This document shows positions 23,095-33,240 of a stretch of 64,000 nt of DNA, one piece after another. The first letter of the stretch is position 1, and each line of letters starts with the position of its first letter. Below the pieces are notes generated by a model. The model was not told the origin of the DNA. It saw nothing but the letters and a program-made list of their open reading frames with translations, and did no database searches. This DNA is from Colletes latitarsis (taxonomy: Eukaryota > Arthropoda > Insecta > Hymenoptera > Colletidae). The stretch covers positions 27,378,001-27,442,000 of the forward strand of contig NW_027488368.1 in assembly GCF_051014445.1 (NCBI RefSeq), read 5' to 3'. Both the position numbers and the translations under genes were made by a program.

Positions 23095-25932
23095 CTAGCG
23101 GCGGTCGGACGGCCGGGTTTTATACCTAGTTGCGGAGTAGTGGGGGGGGGGGGGGTCGCTTGGTTCCCCCACTCCTGGCTCCTCGGTGCGCGCGCACGGC
23201 TTGAGGTCTTGGAGGTGGGCGCGGGTGATTCGAGCGCCGCGGCGCCGGAGCCGAACTACGTTTGGTCCCTCGAATTCCACTACTCGGAAGGGACCGTCGT
23301 ATTTTGGCGCCAACTTGGCGTTAAAGCCTCGACTGGCGGCGCTGAGGTGGTGCTCCCGCCGTATTACTTCGTCGCCGATTTGGGGTCGCCAGTCCCGGCG
23401 GCGAAGTTTGTATGTCTTCCGTTGGCCTTCGTGGGCTCTGGCCTGGGTCCATCTGGCGAGCTGGTAAGCGTCCTGGAGTTGTCGTAGACGGCGATGCCAG
23501 GTTTCGAAGTCGGCCTGGCCGGGGTCGTCGGGTGCGTCCGGGGATCGGATCCGGACCGGATCCGGAATCGGCAATTCCCGTCCATAATTGAGGAAGGCCG
23601 GGGTGTGGCCCGTGGTGTCGTGGCGTGCGGTATTGTAGGCGAACGTCAGTTCCGGCAGCCATTGGTCCCAGTTGCGGTGATCTTCGCCGGTAAATTGGGC
23701 GATCATGGTCTTGATTACCCGGTTGGTCCGTTCTACCGGATTGCACTGCGGTGTGTATGGTGGCGTGGTCCGATGGTCGATGCCGTATTGGCGGCATAGA
23801 TTCGCAACCTCCTTCCCGACGAATTGCCGTCCGTTGTCGGTGATGAGGCGGTATGGACATCCGTGGCGGAGTACGACGCGCTGCTTTAAGATCCATGCGA
23901 TGGTTGGAGCGGTGGCGGAACGGAGAGGGTGTAGTTCTACCCACTTTGTGAATTTGTCCTGGATGACCAGGAGTGTGGTGTAGCCCCCTTTTGAACGTGG
24001 CAATGGTCCGACCAAGTCTGCCGAGACTACTTCCCACGGATGTGCGGCCGGGGTAGTCTACATCTGCCCGGCTGGGGCGCGTTGCAAGGCCTTGTATTGT
24101 AGGCATGAACTGCAGCGACGAACATGGCAGGTGGCATCGCGGAACATGCCGGGCCAGTAGTAGCGTTGCGCGAGGCGAGCCCAGGTTTTGGCGATGCCCA
24201 AGTGCCCGGCGGTGGGCACGTTGTAAGCGGCTTGCAGAGTTGCTTCGCGTTGTGCGCGGGGAACGCACTTCTTCCATTCGTTCTCCGGGTTGAATCCCGT
24301 GGGATCGGGAATGCGGCGAAACAGCCCCTCTTCGCGGAGGCAGAAGTCCGGGTGTTTCTTCTCGTCCTGGGCGACCGCCTCCTTGATGCGGTCGTACCAA
24401 GTGCAGCCGGTGTCCAGGCTGGGCACTTCTGGCTGTCGGGAGAGGGCGTCAGCCACCAGGTTGGTTTCCCCTCGGCGGTACTGGATGTCGAAGTCGTATT
24501 GCTGGAGCTTGGAGCTCCAGTCCAATCGTCCGGACGGGTTGTCGATGGAGCGTAGCCACTTCAGGGCCTGGTGGTCGGTAAGGATGGTAAAGTGGTAACC
24601 CTCCAGATAGGCTCGCATCTTTCGGATGCCCCATACAACGGCTAGGCACTCCTTTTCGGTAACGGAGTAGTTTCGCTTTGCCGCGTTGAGCGTGCGGCTG
24701 GCGTAGGCGATGACTTGCTCGGTGTTGAGCGTTCCTGGGTGAGCACTACCCCGAGTCCTTCTTGACTGGCGTCGGTTTGGAGCGTGAATGGTCGCTCGAA
24801 ATCGGGGCAGGTGAATACCGGAGCGGTGGCGAGATGATGTCGCAAGGCCTGGAAGGCGGTCTCTTCGGCGTCTGTCCATTGCCAACGCCGTCGCTTCTCT
24901 AGCAGCCGTGTTAGCGGGGCTGCGAGGTCCGAGAAGCGGGGTACGTAGCGGCAGTACCAGGATACCATCCCGAGGAAGCGTCAGAGCTCCCTCAAGTTAG
25001 TCGGCGGTGGAACTCGGTGGATAGCTTCCACCTTGTCGGGGTCGGTTTTCACCCCTTCTGCGGTGACCACGTGCCCCAGGTATTTCAGTTCCCGGCAGCA
25101 AAAGTGACATTTCTCGGGATTGATTCGTAACTGGGCGTGCTGGAGTCGCTGTAATACCTCTCGCAGGTTCTGGAGGTGTTCCTCGAAGGTACGCCCTAGC
25201 ACGATGATGTCGTCGAGGTAGGCGAAAGCACGGGGCTCTAGCTTTGGTCCGATAACCTCGTCTAACAGTCGCTGGAAGGTGGCCGGCGCAGATTGCAACC
25301 CGAACGGCATCACCCGGAACTGGTAAAGTCCTCGGCCGGGGACTGTGAAGGCGGTGATCGGGCGGCTATCCTTGGCGAGCGGTACTTGCCAGTATCCGTT
25401 GGTGAGATCCAGCGTGGAGATGAATCTGGCCTCCCGGAGTTTGTCCAGCGTGGCCTGGACCTGGGGCAGCGGGTAGGCGTCCTTTTCCGTCTGTTGGTTG
25501 ACGCGCCGGAAGTCAATGCAAAAGCGGTGTTTTCCGTCTTTCTTGCGGATGAGCACCACCGGTGAGCTCCACGGGCTGCACGACGGTTCGATTATGCGAT
25601 CGGCCAACATCTTGTCGACCTCCTGGTTGATGAGGGCCTGTATCGTCGGATTCCGAGGCGTGTAACGTTGTTTCACGGGTTCGGGCGTCTTCAGGCGGAT
25701 TCGGTGTTCGGCCATGTGTGTGGTCGGCCGGAGCCCCTGGAATTTTGGGAGCTCCTGGTCGAGGAGTCGTCTCAGGGCGGCGTCCTGTGCTGGCGTACTC
25801 CCCTGGACGCCGGCGTAGTCTACGGTGGCGGCCTCGGGGTAGAGGGGGCTACGACGGGTGCCGAGAGTGACGGTGAGCCCTAGTTTGCTGAGTAGATCCA
25901 TTCCCAGAATGGCTGGCTGGGCGAGTTGAGGC
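23095..25932 (-). pseudogene. Gypsy pol: reverse transcriptase, RNase H and integrase part
   Basis: Reading from 25932 downward, the end of protease (ILGMDLL) is followed by reverse transcriptase with VLIRKKDGKHRFCIDFR, the first Asp in STLDLTNGYWQ, and FAYLDDIIVLG (YLDD at about 25205-25225). A TGA at 24981-24983 replaces an Arg codon just before RFLG. RNase H starts at LQTDASQEGLG, and a one-base shift near 24735-24745 moves the frame. The integrase zinc motif follows (H-H-C-C, from HLGIAKTW to CSSCLQYK), and a TAG at 24058-24060 precedes the catalytic core. That core keeps its acidic triad, with visible segments LITDNGRQF and PVERTNRVIK. In intact elements this polyprotein copies RNA and integrates DNA. 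Confidence 0.93.
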
Positions 25933-25948
25933 AAGACAGCGTACGTGT
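25933..25948 (+). repeat. Target-site duplication of copy H, left
   Basis: AAGACAGCGTACGTGT, repeated perfectly at 31932-31947. The site reads GGC^AAG. Confidence 0.95.
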
Positions 25949-26333
25949 CCCCTCAGGGGCTGCCAGCCTTTCAGCTGCAGTACGGGCTTAACGAACCCGG
26001 GGTACCCGAGTCATACACACACCGTAAGCCTCCTGTTGGTCGTCACAACGACCCATTCACAATTCCCTATTGGTTTTGTGAATGGTACGTGACGGCAGGA
26101 GGAACGGGGGTCTTGGCTTAACCGCCTGGGCCACGAGTATGGCGACTCTATAAAATCGCCCTCCAATCCTAAGCTATGGTGCGCGGCGATGGGATGCATG
26201 GTTGGGGGAGAAGGCCCAATCCCAAGCAACCACCTCCGGGGAACCTGCCGAACCCCCGGAGTATATAGGCTTACCCGGGTAAGGCGGCTCTGCCCGGGCC
26301 GACCTTTTCTTCCGACCTGCTCGTGGGAATATT
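25949..26333 (+). promoter_or_regulatory. R1 5' UTR (copy H)
   Basis: 385-bp leader that should hold the internal promoter of the element (inferred from the family; no core motif was assigned). It starts with the palindrome CCCCT-C-AGGGG. A GC-rich stem follows near TTACCCGGGTAAG (26273-26285, itself palindromic). Confidence 0.6.
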
Positions 26334-28213
26334 ATGGAGTTCAATATTAAAACGGGGATGGGACGGGGTAAGTCAGAGGGGGAGGACGAAGGCGGTGTTG
26401 GGACTGGAGTGACGGCGCTCGCGCCGCCTCCAGCGCCTGGCCCGGCTTCGTGGAAGGTGGAGGAGGACGACGAGACTGCGTCAGTCTCGTCCTTCTCCTC
26501 CACCAGGAGCCTCATAGGCTCTAAGAGGAACAGGGCGGGGCAGGCCGTCGTCGAGGTGGGCGGGGCGATGAGCCCGTCGGTGAGGCTGAGTTGCCTCAGG
26601 GACGAGGTGACCGAGGAGATATCGGAGAGGATCTCCTCGTCCCTGAGGCGGGTGGAGAAAGTCGCCGCTGCCTGCGCCTTTAAGGGGCAGAAAAGCGGTG
26701 GCGCGGAGGCCCTGAAGGCCGCGGCGGAGGAAATGAGGGAGGCGGCGCGGGAGCTCAGAGGGCGGAACGCCCGTCTGCAGCTCCTGTTGGAGGAGGAGCG
26801 ACAGGGGAGGAGGAGGGCAGAGGCGCTGTGGAACAGCGCGGCCCTCCCTCCCATCCTCCCTCCTCCTCCACCGCCGCGTCCCTCGGCGGAGGTAAATAAG
26901 CGGAGTGCGGCGGCAGTGGTGCGGGGCACCGCGGGCCCCTCCACCCGCACTCCGCCCGTAAAGAAGTCCCCGTCCTCCTCAGAAGACGATCTTCTGAGGA
27001 GGATTGGGGACATGATTGATGGCAAGCTGGCCGCCTTCCGGGAGGAGCTCCTCGCCGGAAGAGCGGTCAGCAGGAAGGCGGTGCCTCCCCGACCTGTTCC
27101 GGTACAGTCGGGGAAGGCAAAGAAGGGCGGAGTGAAGGCTCCGCCCAGCGTTGCGGCACCAGGGCCCCGGGTCGCGACCCTCAAGGAGGGTGGTGTACCC
27201 GTGGTCGCGGTGGTCGCGTCCTCCACAGCACCCTCCCAAGGGGGGGTGGCGTGGAGTGAGGTGGTGGGGCGGAAGGCGAAGCGGGCGGCGAGGAAGGCCT
27301 CGCAACCGCAGCCTCCGCCTCCGCCGCCGGCGGCCAAGGTAAAGGCCGCGAAGGTCGGGAACGCACGACCAGGTCGTCCCCCAAAAACGGCAGCGGTGAC
27401 GCTGACCGTTGCGCAGGGGGGCGACCTGACCCTCGCGCAGGCGATGCGGCTCGCCAGGGAGAATATGTCCCTGGAAGAGGTGGGCATCGCCTCCGTGAGG
27501 GCGAAGAGGGCCGTGACCGGGGGTCTCTTGCTGGAGATCCCCGGTGCAGAGGGCGGCGCGAAGGCGGATCGTCTCGCCCAGAGGCTCCGGGAGCAGCTGG
27601 GCGAGCGAGGTGTCCGGGTCGCCCGGCCCACGAAGCGCACGGAGATGCGTGTTTGTGGGCTGGACGACTCGGTCAGCGCACAGGATGTGTCCCGTGCCCT
27701 TGCGAGGGCGGGGGACTGTCCTGTGGAGGACCTGCGGATCGGAGAGATCCGCAGGTCGCCCTCCGGCCTCGGGTCGGTGTGGGCCCGGTGCCCCCTCTCC
27801 GCCGCCCGTAAGGTGGCGGAATCCGGGAGTGTGTTGGTGGGGTGGGTTTCGGCGCGAGTGGAAATCCTCGCGCCGCGCCCGCTCCAGTGTCACCGCTGCC
27901 TCGAATTGGGGCACGTGAGGCAGTGGTGCACCTCGCCGGTGGACCGCAGCGGTCAGTGTTACCGCTGCGGTGCCAAAGACCACCGTGCGAGCCAGTGCTC
28001 GGCGGCCCCCCACTGCCCGCTGTGTGCGGACATGGGGTGGCCAGCCGATCACAGGGTGGGGAGCAAGAAGTGCTCCCCCCCCCCTCCCGGAAGGAGAGGA
28101 AGAGGCGGGCTGCACCGGCTCCGGTGCCGAGGGCGGTGGCATCGTCCTCCATGGAGGTGGACGGTGCTACGGGGACGGACGGCCGGGTGGAGGCTGGCGC
28201 GGCCATTAATTAA
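26334..28213 (+). pseudogene. R1 ORF1, gag-like zinc-knuckle protein (copy H), frameshifted
   Basis: ATG at 26334. The protein has an acidic, serine-rich N-terminus, a charged helix around residues 85-165, a Pro/Ala-rich linker, an RNA-binding core, and three zinc knuckles near the C-terminus (CHRCLELGHVRQWC, CYRCGAKDHRASQC, CPLCADMGWPADHRVGSKKC). In the family it coats element RNA. The C run at 28075-28084 is 10 C here and 8 C in copies D and E, which shifts the frame just after the third knuckle, so translation runs past the ORF2 start to 28340 and the TAATG coupling is lost. Confidence 0.9.
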
Positions 28214-28220
28214 TGCCGCC
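28175..28220 (+). other. TAATG stop/start hairpin (copy H), weakened
   Basis: Same position as in copies D and E. The ORF1 stop TAA (28211-28213) overlaps the ORF2 ATG (28213). The outer stem has an A-to-T change on the left (GGTGGAGGC) and the inner stem has one C-C mismatch. Confidence 0.6.
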
Positions 28221-31200
28221 CCGCCTCCTCCTCCAGGCCAACCTCAACCACTGCCGCGCGGCACAGGACTTGATGTCCCAAGTCCTCGCGGAGTGGAGGG
28301 TTGGCCTGGCGGTCGCCGCCGAGCCGTACCGCGTCCCTGATCACCCTCATTGGGTGGGCGACGCGGACGGCTTGATGGCGACGGTATGGGGAGGGGGCGA
28401 CGGGTCCCCACCGTTCTCCTTGTTGGAGCGCGGTCGGGGATTCGTCGCCGTGGACTGGGGGGGAGTCGCTGTGGTGGGGTGCTACATTTCGCCCGTAGCG
28501 GTCACGCTGCGTTCGAGCTGTACTTGGCCGAGGTCGCGGCATGCGTGCAGCGCTACGCGGCCCGGCCGGTGCTGGTCCTGGGGGATTTTAATGCCAAGTC
28601 GGTGGCTTGGGGATCCCCCAGGACCTCCGTTCGCGGCGGGATCCTGGGCGATTGGGCGGCGGGGCTCGACCTCCGGGTATTGAACCGGGGGTCGGAGCAC
28701 ACATGCGTGCGGCGATATGGGGGGTCCATCGTGGATGTTGGATTCGCGACCCCCAACGCCGTGCGCATGGTGTCGGGTTGGCACGTGGTCGCGGGGGCAG
28801 AGACACTCACCGATCACCGGTACATCCGGATGGAGGTCTCTGCCGCCGCGAGTGCATCCCGACACGGCCGCCTGCGTGGCGCCCCACCGCGCCGCTGGGC
28901 GCTTCGGCGCCTGGACAAGGACGCCCTGATGGCAGCTGCCCTCGCTGCAACTTGGCCGCAGGGAGCGGCCGAGTTGCCGAGCATAGAGGAGGAGGTCGCC
29001 CGGCTCGGGGCATTGGTCGCGGGTATTTGCGACGCGGCGATGCCTCGGGTCGGGCGGGCTTCTCCTCGCCGGGCGGTGTACTGGTGGTCGGACGCGATCG
29101 CGGAGTTGCGAGTCGCGACTGTCCGCGCCCGACGCCAGTACACCCGCGCGCGCCGTCGTCAACGTACAGGCGACGGCGTGGCGCGAGCGAGGGCAGCTGA
29201 TGACCTGTATGGAGCATACCGCGTGGCGCGGGTTGCTCTGCAGGTCGCCATCAAACGGGCCAAGACCCAGGCATGGAAGGAGCTCCTCCAGACCCTTGAT
29301 GACGATCCACGGGGGCGCCCATATAAGGTGGTGCTGAATAAGCTCCGCCCGTGGGCGCCTCCCGTCACCGAGGGTCTTGACCCCCGGCTGCTGGAGGACG
29401 TGGTCAATACACTCTTCCCAATTGGGGAGAGGGGACCGCGTCCTCCGGCGGCGGCGGCTGTCCCAGTGGAGTGGACGGCCGAGCTGGGGGTCACGCAGGA
29501 GGATCTGGCAGCGGCCATCAGACGGCTCGGGGTTCGTAACACGGCCCCGGGTCCGGATGGTGTGCCCGGCCGGGTTTGGGTCTTGACCCAGGGCGTCCTT
29601 GGGGCCGACCTCAGGCGGTTGTTCGACCGCTGCCTGAGGGACGGGCGATTCCCCCCCAGGTGGAAGGTGGCGAGGATGGTCCTCCTCCGGAAGGAGGGTC
29701 GGCCCGCGGAGTCTCCCTCTGCATACCGGCCCATTTGTCTCCTCGACAAGGTGGGCAAGCTCTTCGAGCGGGTGATTGCTGCCCGCCTCGTCGAGCACCT
29801 GTCGCGGGGTGATCCCGGTCTGGCCGACTGCCAGTTCGGTTTCCGGGGGGGCCGATCGACTATCGACGCGATAGGTCGTGTGAGGGCCCTCTCGGAGGCG
29901 GCCGTTCCCCGGGGAGGGGTGGCATTGGCAATATCCTTGGATATTGCCAATGCCTTTAACACCCTCCCCTGGGAAGAGATAAGGAGGGGACTCGAATATC
30001 ATCGGGTCCCCCCTTGTCTCAGGGCGGTCGTCGGGGATTATCTCCGCGGCAGGTGGATCGAGTATCCGGGCCGGGATGGTGATATGCGGAGGGAGGTGTA
30101 CTGCGGTGTTCCGCAGGGGTCGGTCCTCGGGCCACTCCTGTGGAACATCGCGTACGACTCGGTGTTGCGGGCCGGCCTCCCCGACGGCGTCAGCACGGTG
30201 TGTTATGCGGATGACACACAGGTGCTGGCCGTCGGGGCGCACTGGGGGAGGGCCATGCGTCGCGCGGAGGAGGGGTCGCAACGCGTCGTCGACCGGATCA
30301 GGGGGATGGGGATGACGGTGGCGGTCCATAAGACCGAGGTGATTGCGTTTCATTCACCTCGGCAGGATCCGCCACCCCCTCTGATCCGGGTGGGTGGGGC
30401 TGACATCGAGGTGAAGCCCCAGATCAGGTATCTAGGGCTGATCCTCGATAGCCACTGGCGTTTCGAGGAGCATTTCCGCTGCCTGGTCCCCCGGTTCGAA
30501 AGGATGGTTGCGGCTCTGGGCCGGATCCTGCCCAACCTGGGGGGCCCGGCGGGCCGAGTTCGTCGCCTCTATATGGCAATGGTCCAGTCGGTGGCCCTAT
30601 ACGGGGCCCCCGTCTGGGCGGACGACCTGGCTGCCTCCCGGCGCAGCATGACTATGCTGCGTCGGGTGCAGAGGCGCATGGCGCTCAGGGTCGTCCGCGG
30701 GTATCGGACCATGTCACATGAGGCGGCGACGGTTCTAGCGGGGATGCCGCCCATGGACCTGCTCGCGCGGTCGCACGCGGTGATGTACCGGCACCGCGTC
30801 GACCGTCGCGCGGGGGTGGGGGCGGTCCCGGGCGGGCAGGAACCTGCTTGGGGCGATTTGAAGCGCCAGGCCCGGCAGTCCGTGTTGCTCGCGTGGCAGG
30901 AGCGGCTGGCTCTGCCAACCGCGGGGCACCGGACTGTCGGGGCGGTTCGGCCACTCCTGAAGGAGTGGCTGGACAGAGGCCATGGCAGCCTCACCTACCG
31001 GATGGCACAGGTATTTTCCGGGCATGGCAGCTTCGGAAGATACCTGTGCCGGATAGGGAAGGAGCCGACGGCGCGTTGCTGCCACTGCGACGCTGAGCAG
31101 GACACGGCGGATCATACCCTGGAGGTATGCCCCGCGTGGGAGGGGGAGCGCCGTGTCCTGGTCGGCGTCGTCAGGCGGGATGTCTCGCTGCCGGGCGTGG

Positions 31201-31394
31201 TGCGCGCCATGCTCGGCAGCGAGGAGAAGTGGAGGGCCGTGGCCTCCTTCTGCGAGAACGTAATGTTGCAGAAGGAGGCCGCGGGGAGGGAGCGCGAGCT
31301 TCAGCGGCGCGCTGAAGCTCGCGCTCGTGCGGCGGCCCGAGGTCGTCGCCCGGTCGCGAGGCGTCGCGGGCGGCCGCCTCGGCGTGGCGGATGA
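28213..31394 (+). pseudogene. R1 ORF2 endonuclease/reverse transcriptase (copy H), one frameshift
   Basis: ORF2 starts MPPRLLLQANLNHCRAAQD. Loss of one C in the run at 28492-28494 (three C here, four in D) shifts the frame after GCYIS, inside the endonuclease. From there to 31394 the frame is open, with LVLGDFNAKS, the SLDIANAF motif A, YADDTQVL motif C and the C-terminal CCHC motif all present. A single base separates this copy from an intact ORF2, so it decayed recently or was copied from an active source. Confidence 0.93.
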
Positions 31395-31909
31395 CCTAGG
31401 CTGGGAGGGGGGTCCTGAGGGGACCCTCCTCCCGCCAGGCGGCGCCGGGTCGGACCGGTTGGGGGTAGGAGTGCCTCCCCCTACCGGTCCGACGCAAGGG
31501 GAGGCACCCTCGGCGGTCTGGTGCGGCCATGAACGCCCGGCCGCCGAGGGGTGGAAACGGGGTCGCGGGCGGTTGCGAGTTGGGGCTCGCAGCCGCCACT
31601 AAACGCGGCCCCGGGACGGATAGCGGCGGGATGGAGTGGCCCCGTCCCGCCGCTATGAGGCAGTGTGTCTACTGGGGGGACCGATTGTCCCCCCGGGGGA
31701 TGGGCGCGAAAGCGCGGGCACGGGGAGGATACCGGAAGAATGCTTCGAGCGATTCCCGGTATCCTCCCAAAGCGTGCCGAAGGGTCACCGTGGGGTTTTT
31801 AGTGGGTAGGTCCCGCGCCGGTCGTTGTACGGGCGCGGGGAATCCCACACACCCCTCCCACCTCTCCCCAAGGAGGTGGGAGGGAGTCTTTCGAAATTTT
31901 CCCCACGAC
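31395..31909 (+). other. R1 3' UTR with hairpins (copy H)
   Basis: This contains the ATAGCGGCGGGA / TCCCGCCGCTAT stem at 31620-31656, the GGAGGATACCGG / CCGGTATCCTCC stem, and the terminal CCTCCCACCT / AGGTGGGAGG stem just before the poly(A). Confidence 0.75.
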
Positions 31910-31947
31910 AAAAAAAAAAAAAAAAAAAAAAAAGACAGCGTACGTGT

Positions 31948-32383
31948 GGCTTATGCTGCGGCCGTCGACGGTGGCCCAGACGGAAATTTCTCCGGAGATA
32001 GGCACGACGGAGCTGTCGGCGAGACGAGCTTGGGCTTGGGTGTTCACCCGGCGGCCCCCTTGCTGACGAGCGGTAGCGGCGACGTCCTTCCGGAGGTAGG
32101 AGCGAGTGGCCCCGGTGTCTACCAGAGCTTGGTAGTTGCGTCGCCCGATCTTGAAGGCGACATATGGGCGCGGGTCGGGGTCTACTGACGAGGAGTCGTC
32201 GGTGGTTGGTGAGCTGGTAGGGCGGCTCCCCTCGTCCTGAGCCCGGTTGCGTTTCCCGCCTGCGACTTGCAGGGACAGTCCCGCGTCGTGGTACCGTCTG
32301 TCCCGCAGAACGAGCAGAAGAGTCGCCCGGCACGGCGGCATTCGTGGCGGCTGTGGCCGCGTTGGCCACATCGCCAACAGCAT
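31948..32383 (-). pseudogene. Gypsy pol: protease part
   Basis: Frame open from the gag overlap to the R1 insertion. It contains the aspartic protease signature ALVDTGATRSYL near 32110-32130; the conserved downstream part lies beyond copy H in the other piece. It is in the -1 frame relative to gag and overlaps the last 200 or so bases of gag, so it was expressed by frameshifting in the intact element. The insertion cuts it after HTYAV. Confidence 0.88.
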
Positions 32384-33168
32384 GTGGCCCTATCATAGGC
32401 CGGTATGGTCGTGGCCAGACCGCTCTGGTTACCCTTCGCGGGAGTTGGGCGTTCGGTGGTGGCCCGAGGTGGCTGACTTGGTGGGCGTGGTGCGGCTGGA
32501 CTGTGGTCGGCTTGGATCTGCTCCATCTGGAGGGTTCGTTCCATGAGCTCGCCCACGGTGGACATTTCGGCTCTGCGGACATAGAGCCGGTATTCCTTTA
32601 GCACATTCCGGCGAAGGCGGTCCAATTGGTTCTGGAGTGTATACCCGCCGTGGCAGTGCATCAGGTGGGTCAGCTCCACGACATACTCTCGGACGGGTTC
32701 GCCGGGACGTTGTACCCGATGCTGGATCTGGTCGGCCAGGTCCATTCGAGGCGAGACGGGCAGGAAATATTTACCGAAGACCGTGAAGAAATCAGCCCAG
32801 TTCTGCCAGAGGTCCCGGTTGGTACGACACCATTGCAGCGCCCGTCCCCGGAGGATTTCGGACAGACGTGGTAGTATCTGGTCGGGTCGTACGCCGTAGC
32901 TGATTTGGAGGTCGGTTAACCGCTCCAGAAATTCGTCGGCTCCTTTTCCCCCATCATAGTGGGTACCCCACTGGCGGATTCGTCCCATGATGAGATCTGG
33001 GGACTCTGCATCGGTGGTGTGTTTGCTGACTTCCATCCTAGTGAGATGCGCCTTCAGGCGATTACGGAGGTCGTCCCAGGTGCCTTGGGCTTCAATCCCG
33101 TACTTCTGGGCGAGAGTAACCAAGTTGGCTTTCCTGAGGCTGCTGATCCGCGGAACCCCGTCACTCAT
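32182..33168 (-). CDS. Gypsy Gag protein, apparently intact
   Basis: 328-residue open frame from ATG at 33166-33168 to TAG at 32182-32184. The N-terminal 40 residues resemble a SAP-like helix-extended-helix (LVTLAQKYGIEAQGTWDDLR). The retrotransposon gag capsid region follows (residues about 60-220, WADFFTVFGKYFLP, RPGEPVREYVVEL). A Pro-rich linker then leads to two zinc knuckles: CWRCGQRGHSRHEC and a variant CSFCGTDGTTTRDC, which has no His. Gag forms the particle and packages element RNA. No stop or shift is seen, unlike pol. A GGGAAAC heptamer near the 3' end is in the right frame for -1 slippage. Confidence 0.9.
   Translation of the reverse strand: MSDGVPRISSLRKANLVTLAQKYGIEAQGTWDDLRNRLKAHLTRMEVSKHTTDAESPDLIMGRIRQWGTHYDGGKGADEFLERLTDLQISYGVRPDQILPRLSEILRGRALQWCRTNRDLWQNWADFFTVFGKYFLPVSPRMDLADQIQHRVQRPGEPVREYVVELTHLMHCHGGYTLQNQLDRLRRNVLKEYRLYVRRAEMSTVGELMERTLQMEQIQADHSPAAPRPPSQPPRATTERPTPAKGNQSGLATTIPAYDRATCCWRCGQRGHSRHECRRAGRLFCSFCGTDGTTTRDCPCKSQAGNATGLRTRGAALPAHQPPTTPRQ
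32251..32257 (-). promoter_or_regulatory. Probable -1 ribosomal frameshift site (Gypsy gag-pol)
   Basis: The minus strand reads G-GGA-AAC in the gag frame, the X-XXY-YYZ arrangement. Slipping back one base enters the protease frame, which is open there. Seven bases downstream a short stem GGCTC / GAGCC with a 10-nt loop is possible. Confidence 0.7.
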
Positions 33169-33184
33169 CCGCCCTTCCTCTCGA

Positions 33185-33202
33185 GTCCCTGTTCGGACGC
33201 CA
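33185..33202 (-). promoter_or_regulatory. Gypsy primer-binding site
   Basis: The minus strand reads TGGCGTCCGAACAGGGAC, three bases inside the 5' LTR end. It differs at one position from the well-known tRNA-Lys type primer-binding site, and the change is compatible with G-U pairing, so a lysine tRNA primer is likely. Confidence 0.75.
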
Positions 33203-33205
33203 ATT

Positions 33206-33240
33206 TGTGACCGTTCCCCCTTGGACGAACCCCCTTTACA
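33206..33240 (-). repeat. Gypsy 5' LTR remnant
   Basis: Plus-strand TGTGACCGTTCCCCC at 33206 matches the start of the LTR at 33920, and the similarity continues to about 33227. The remnant ends TTTACA at 33240 and satellite follows. TG and CA borders are present, so it may be an LTR with its middle deleted. Confidence 0.65.

Larger units (their letters stand above)
25949..31931 (+). mobile_element. R1-clade retrotransposon, full length (copy H), inside Gypsy pol
   Basis: The full-length element (about 5.98 kb) starts CCCCTCAGGGGC and ends in about 22 A, with a perfect 16-bp target duplication on both sides. Both ORFs are frameshifted. From about 26260 to 26530 it differs strongly from copies D and E, including the first 70 or so codons of ORF1, whereas the rest is nearly identical to them. 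The element is antisense to the Gypsy gene it interrupts. Confidence 0.96.
22447..33240 (-). mobile_element. Gypsy (Ty3-type) LTR retrotransposon, defective, split by R1 copy H
   Basis: Minus-strand element with the order LTR remnant - primer-binding site - gag - protease - reverse transcriptase - RNase H - integrase, which is the Ty3/gypsy order. R1 copy H (25949-31931) separates protease from reverse transcriptase. The 3' LTR is not recognisable: sequence homologous to the LTR at 33920-34853 is absent from 22447-23094. The 5' LTR is reduced to about 35 bp. The element carries two nonsense codons and one frameshift in pol, so it is dead independently of the insertion. Clade assignment inside Gypsy was not attempted. 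Confidence 0.92.
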
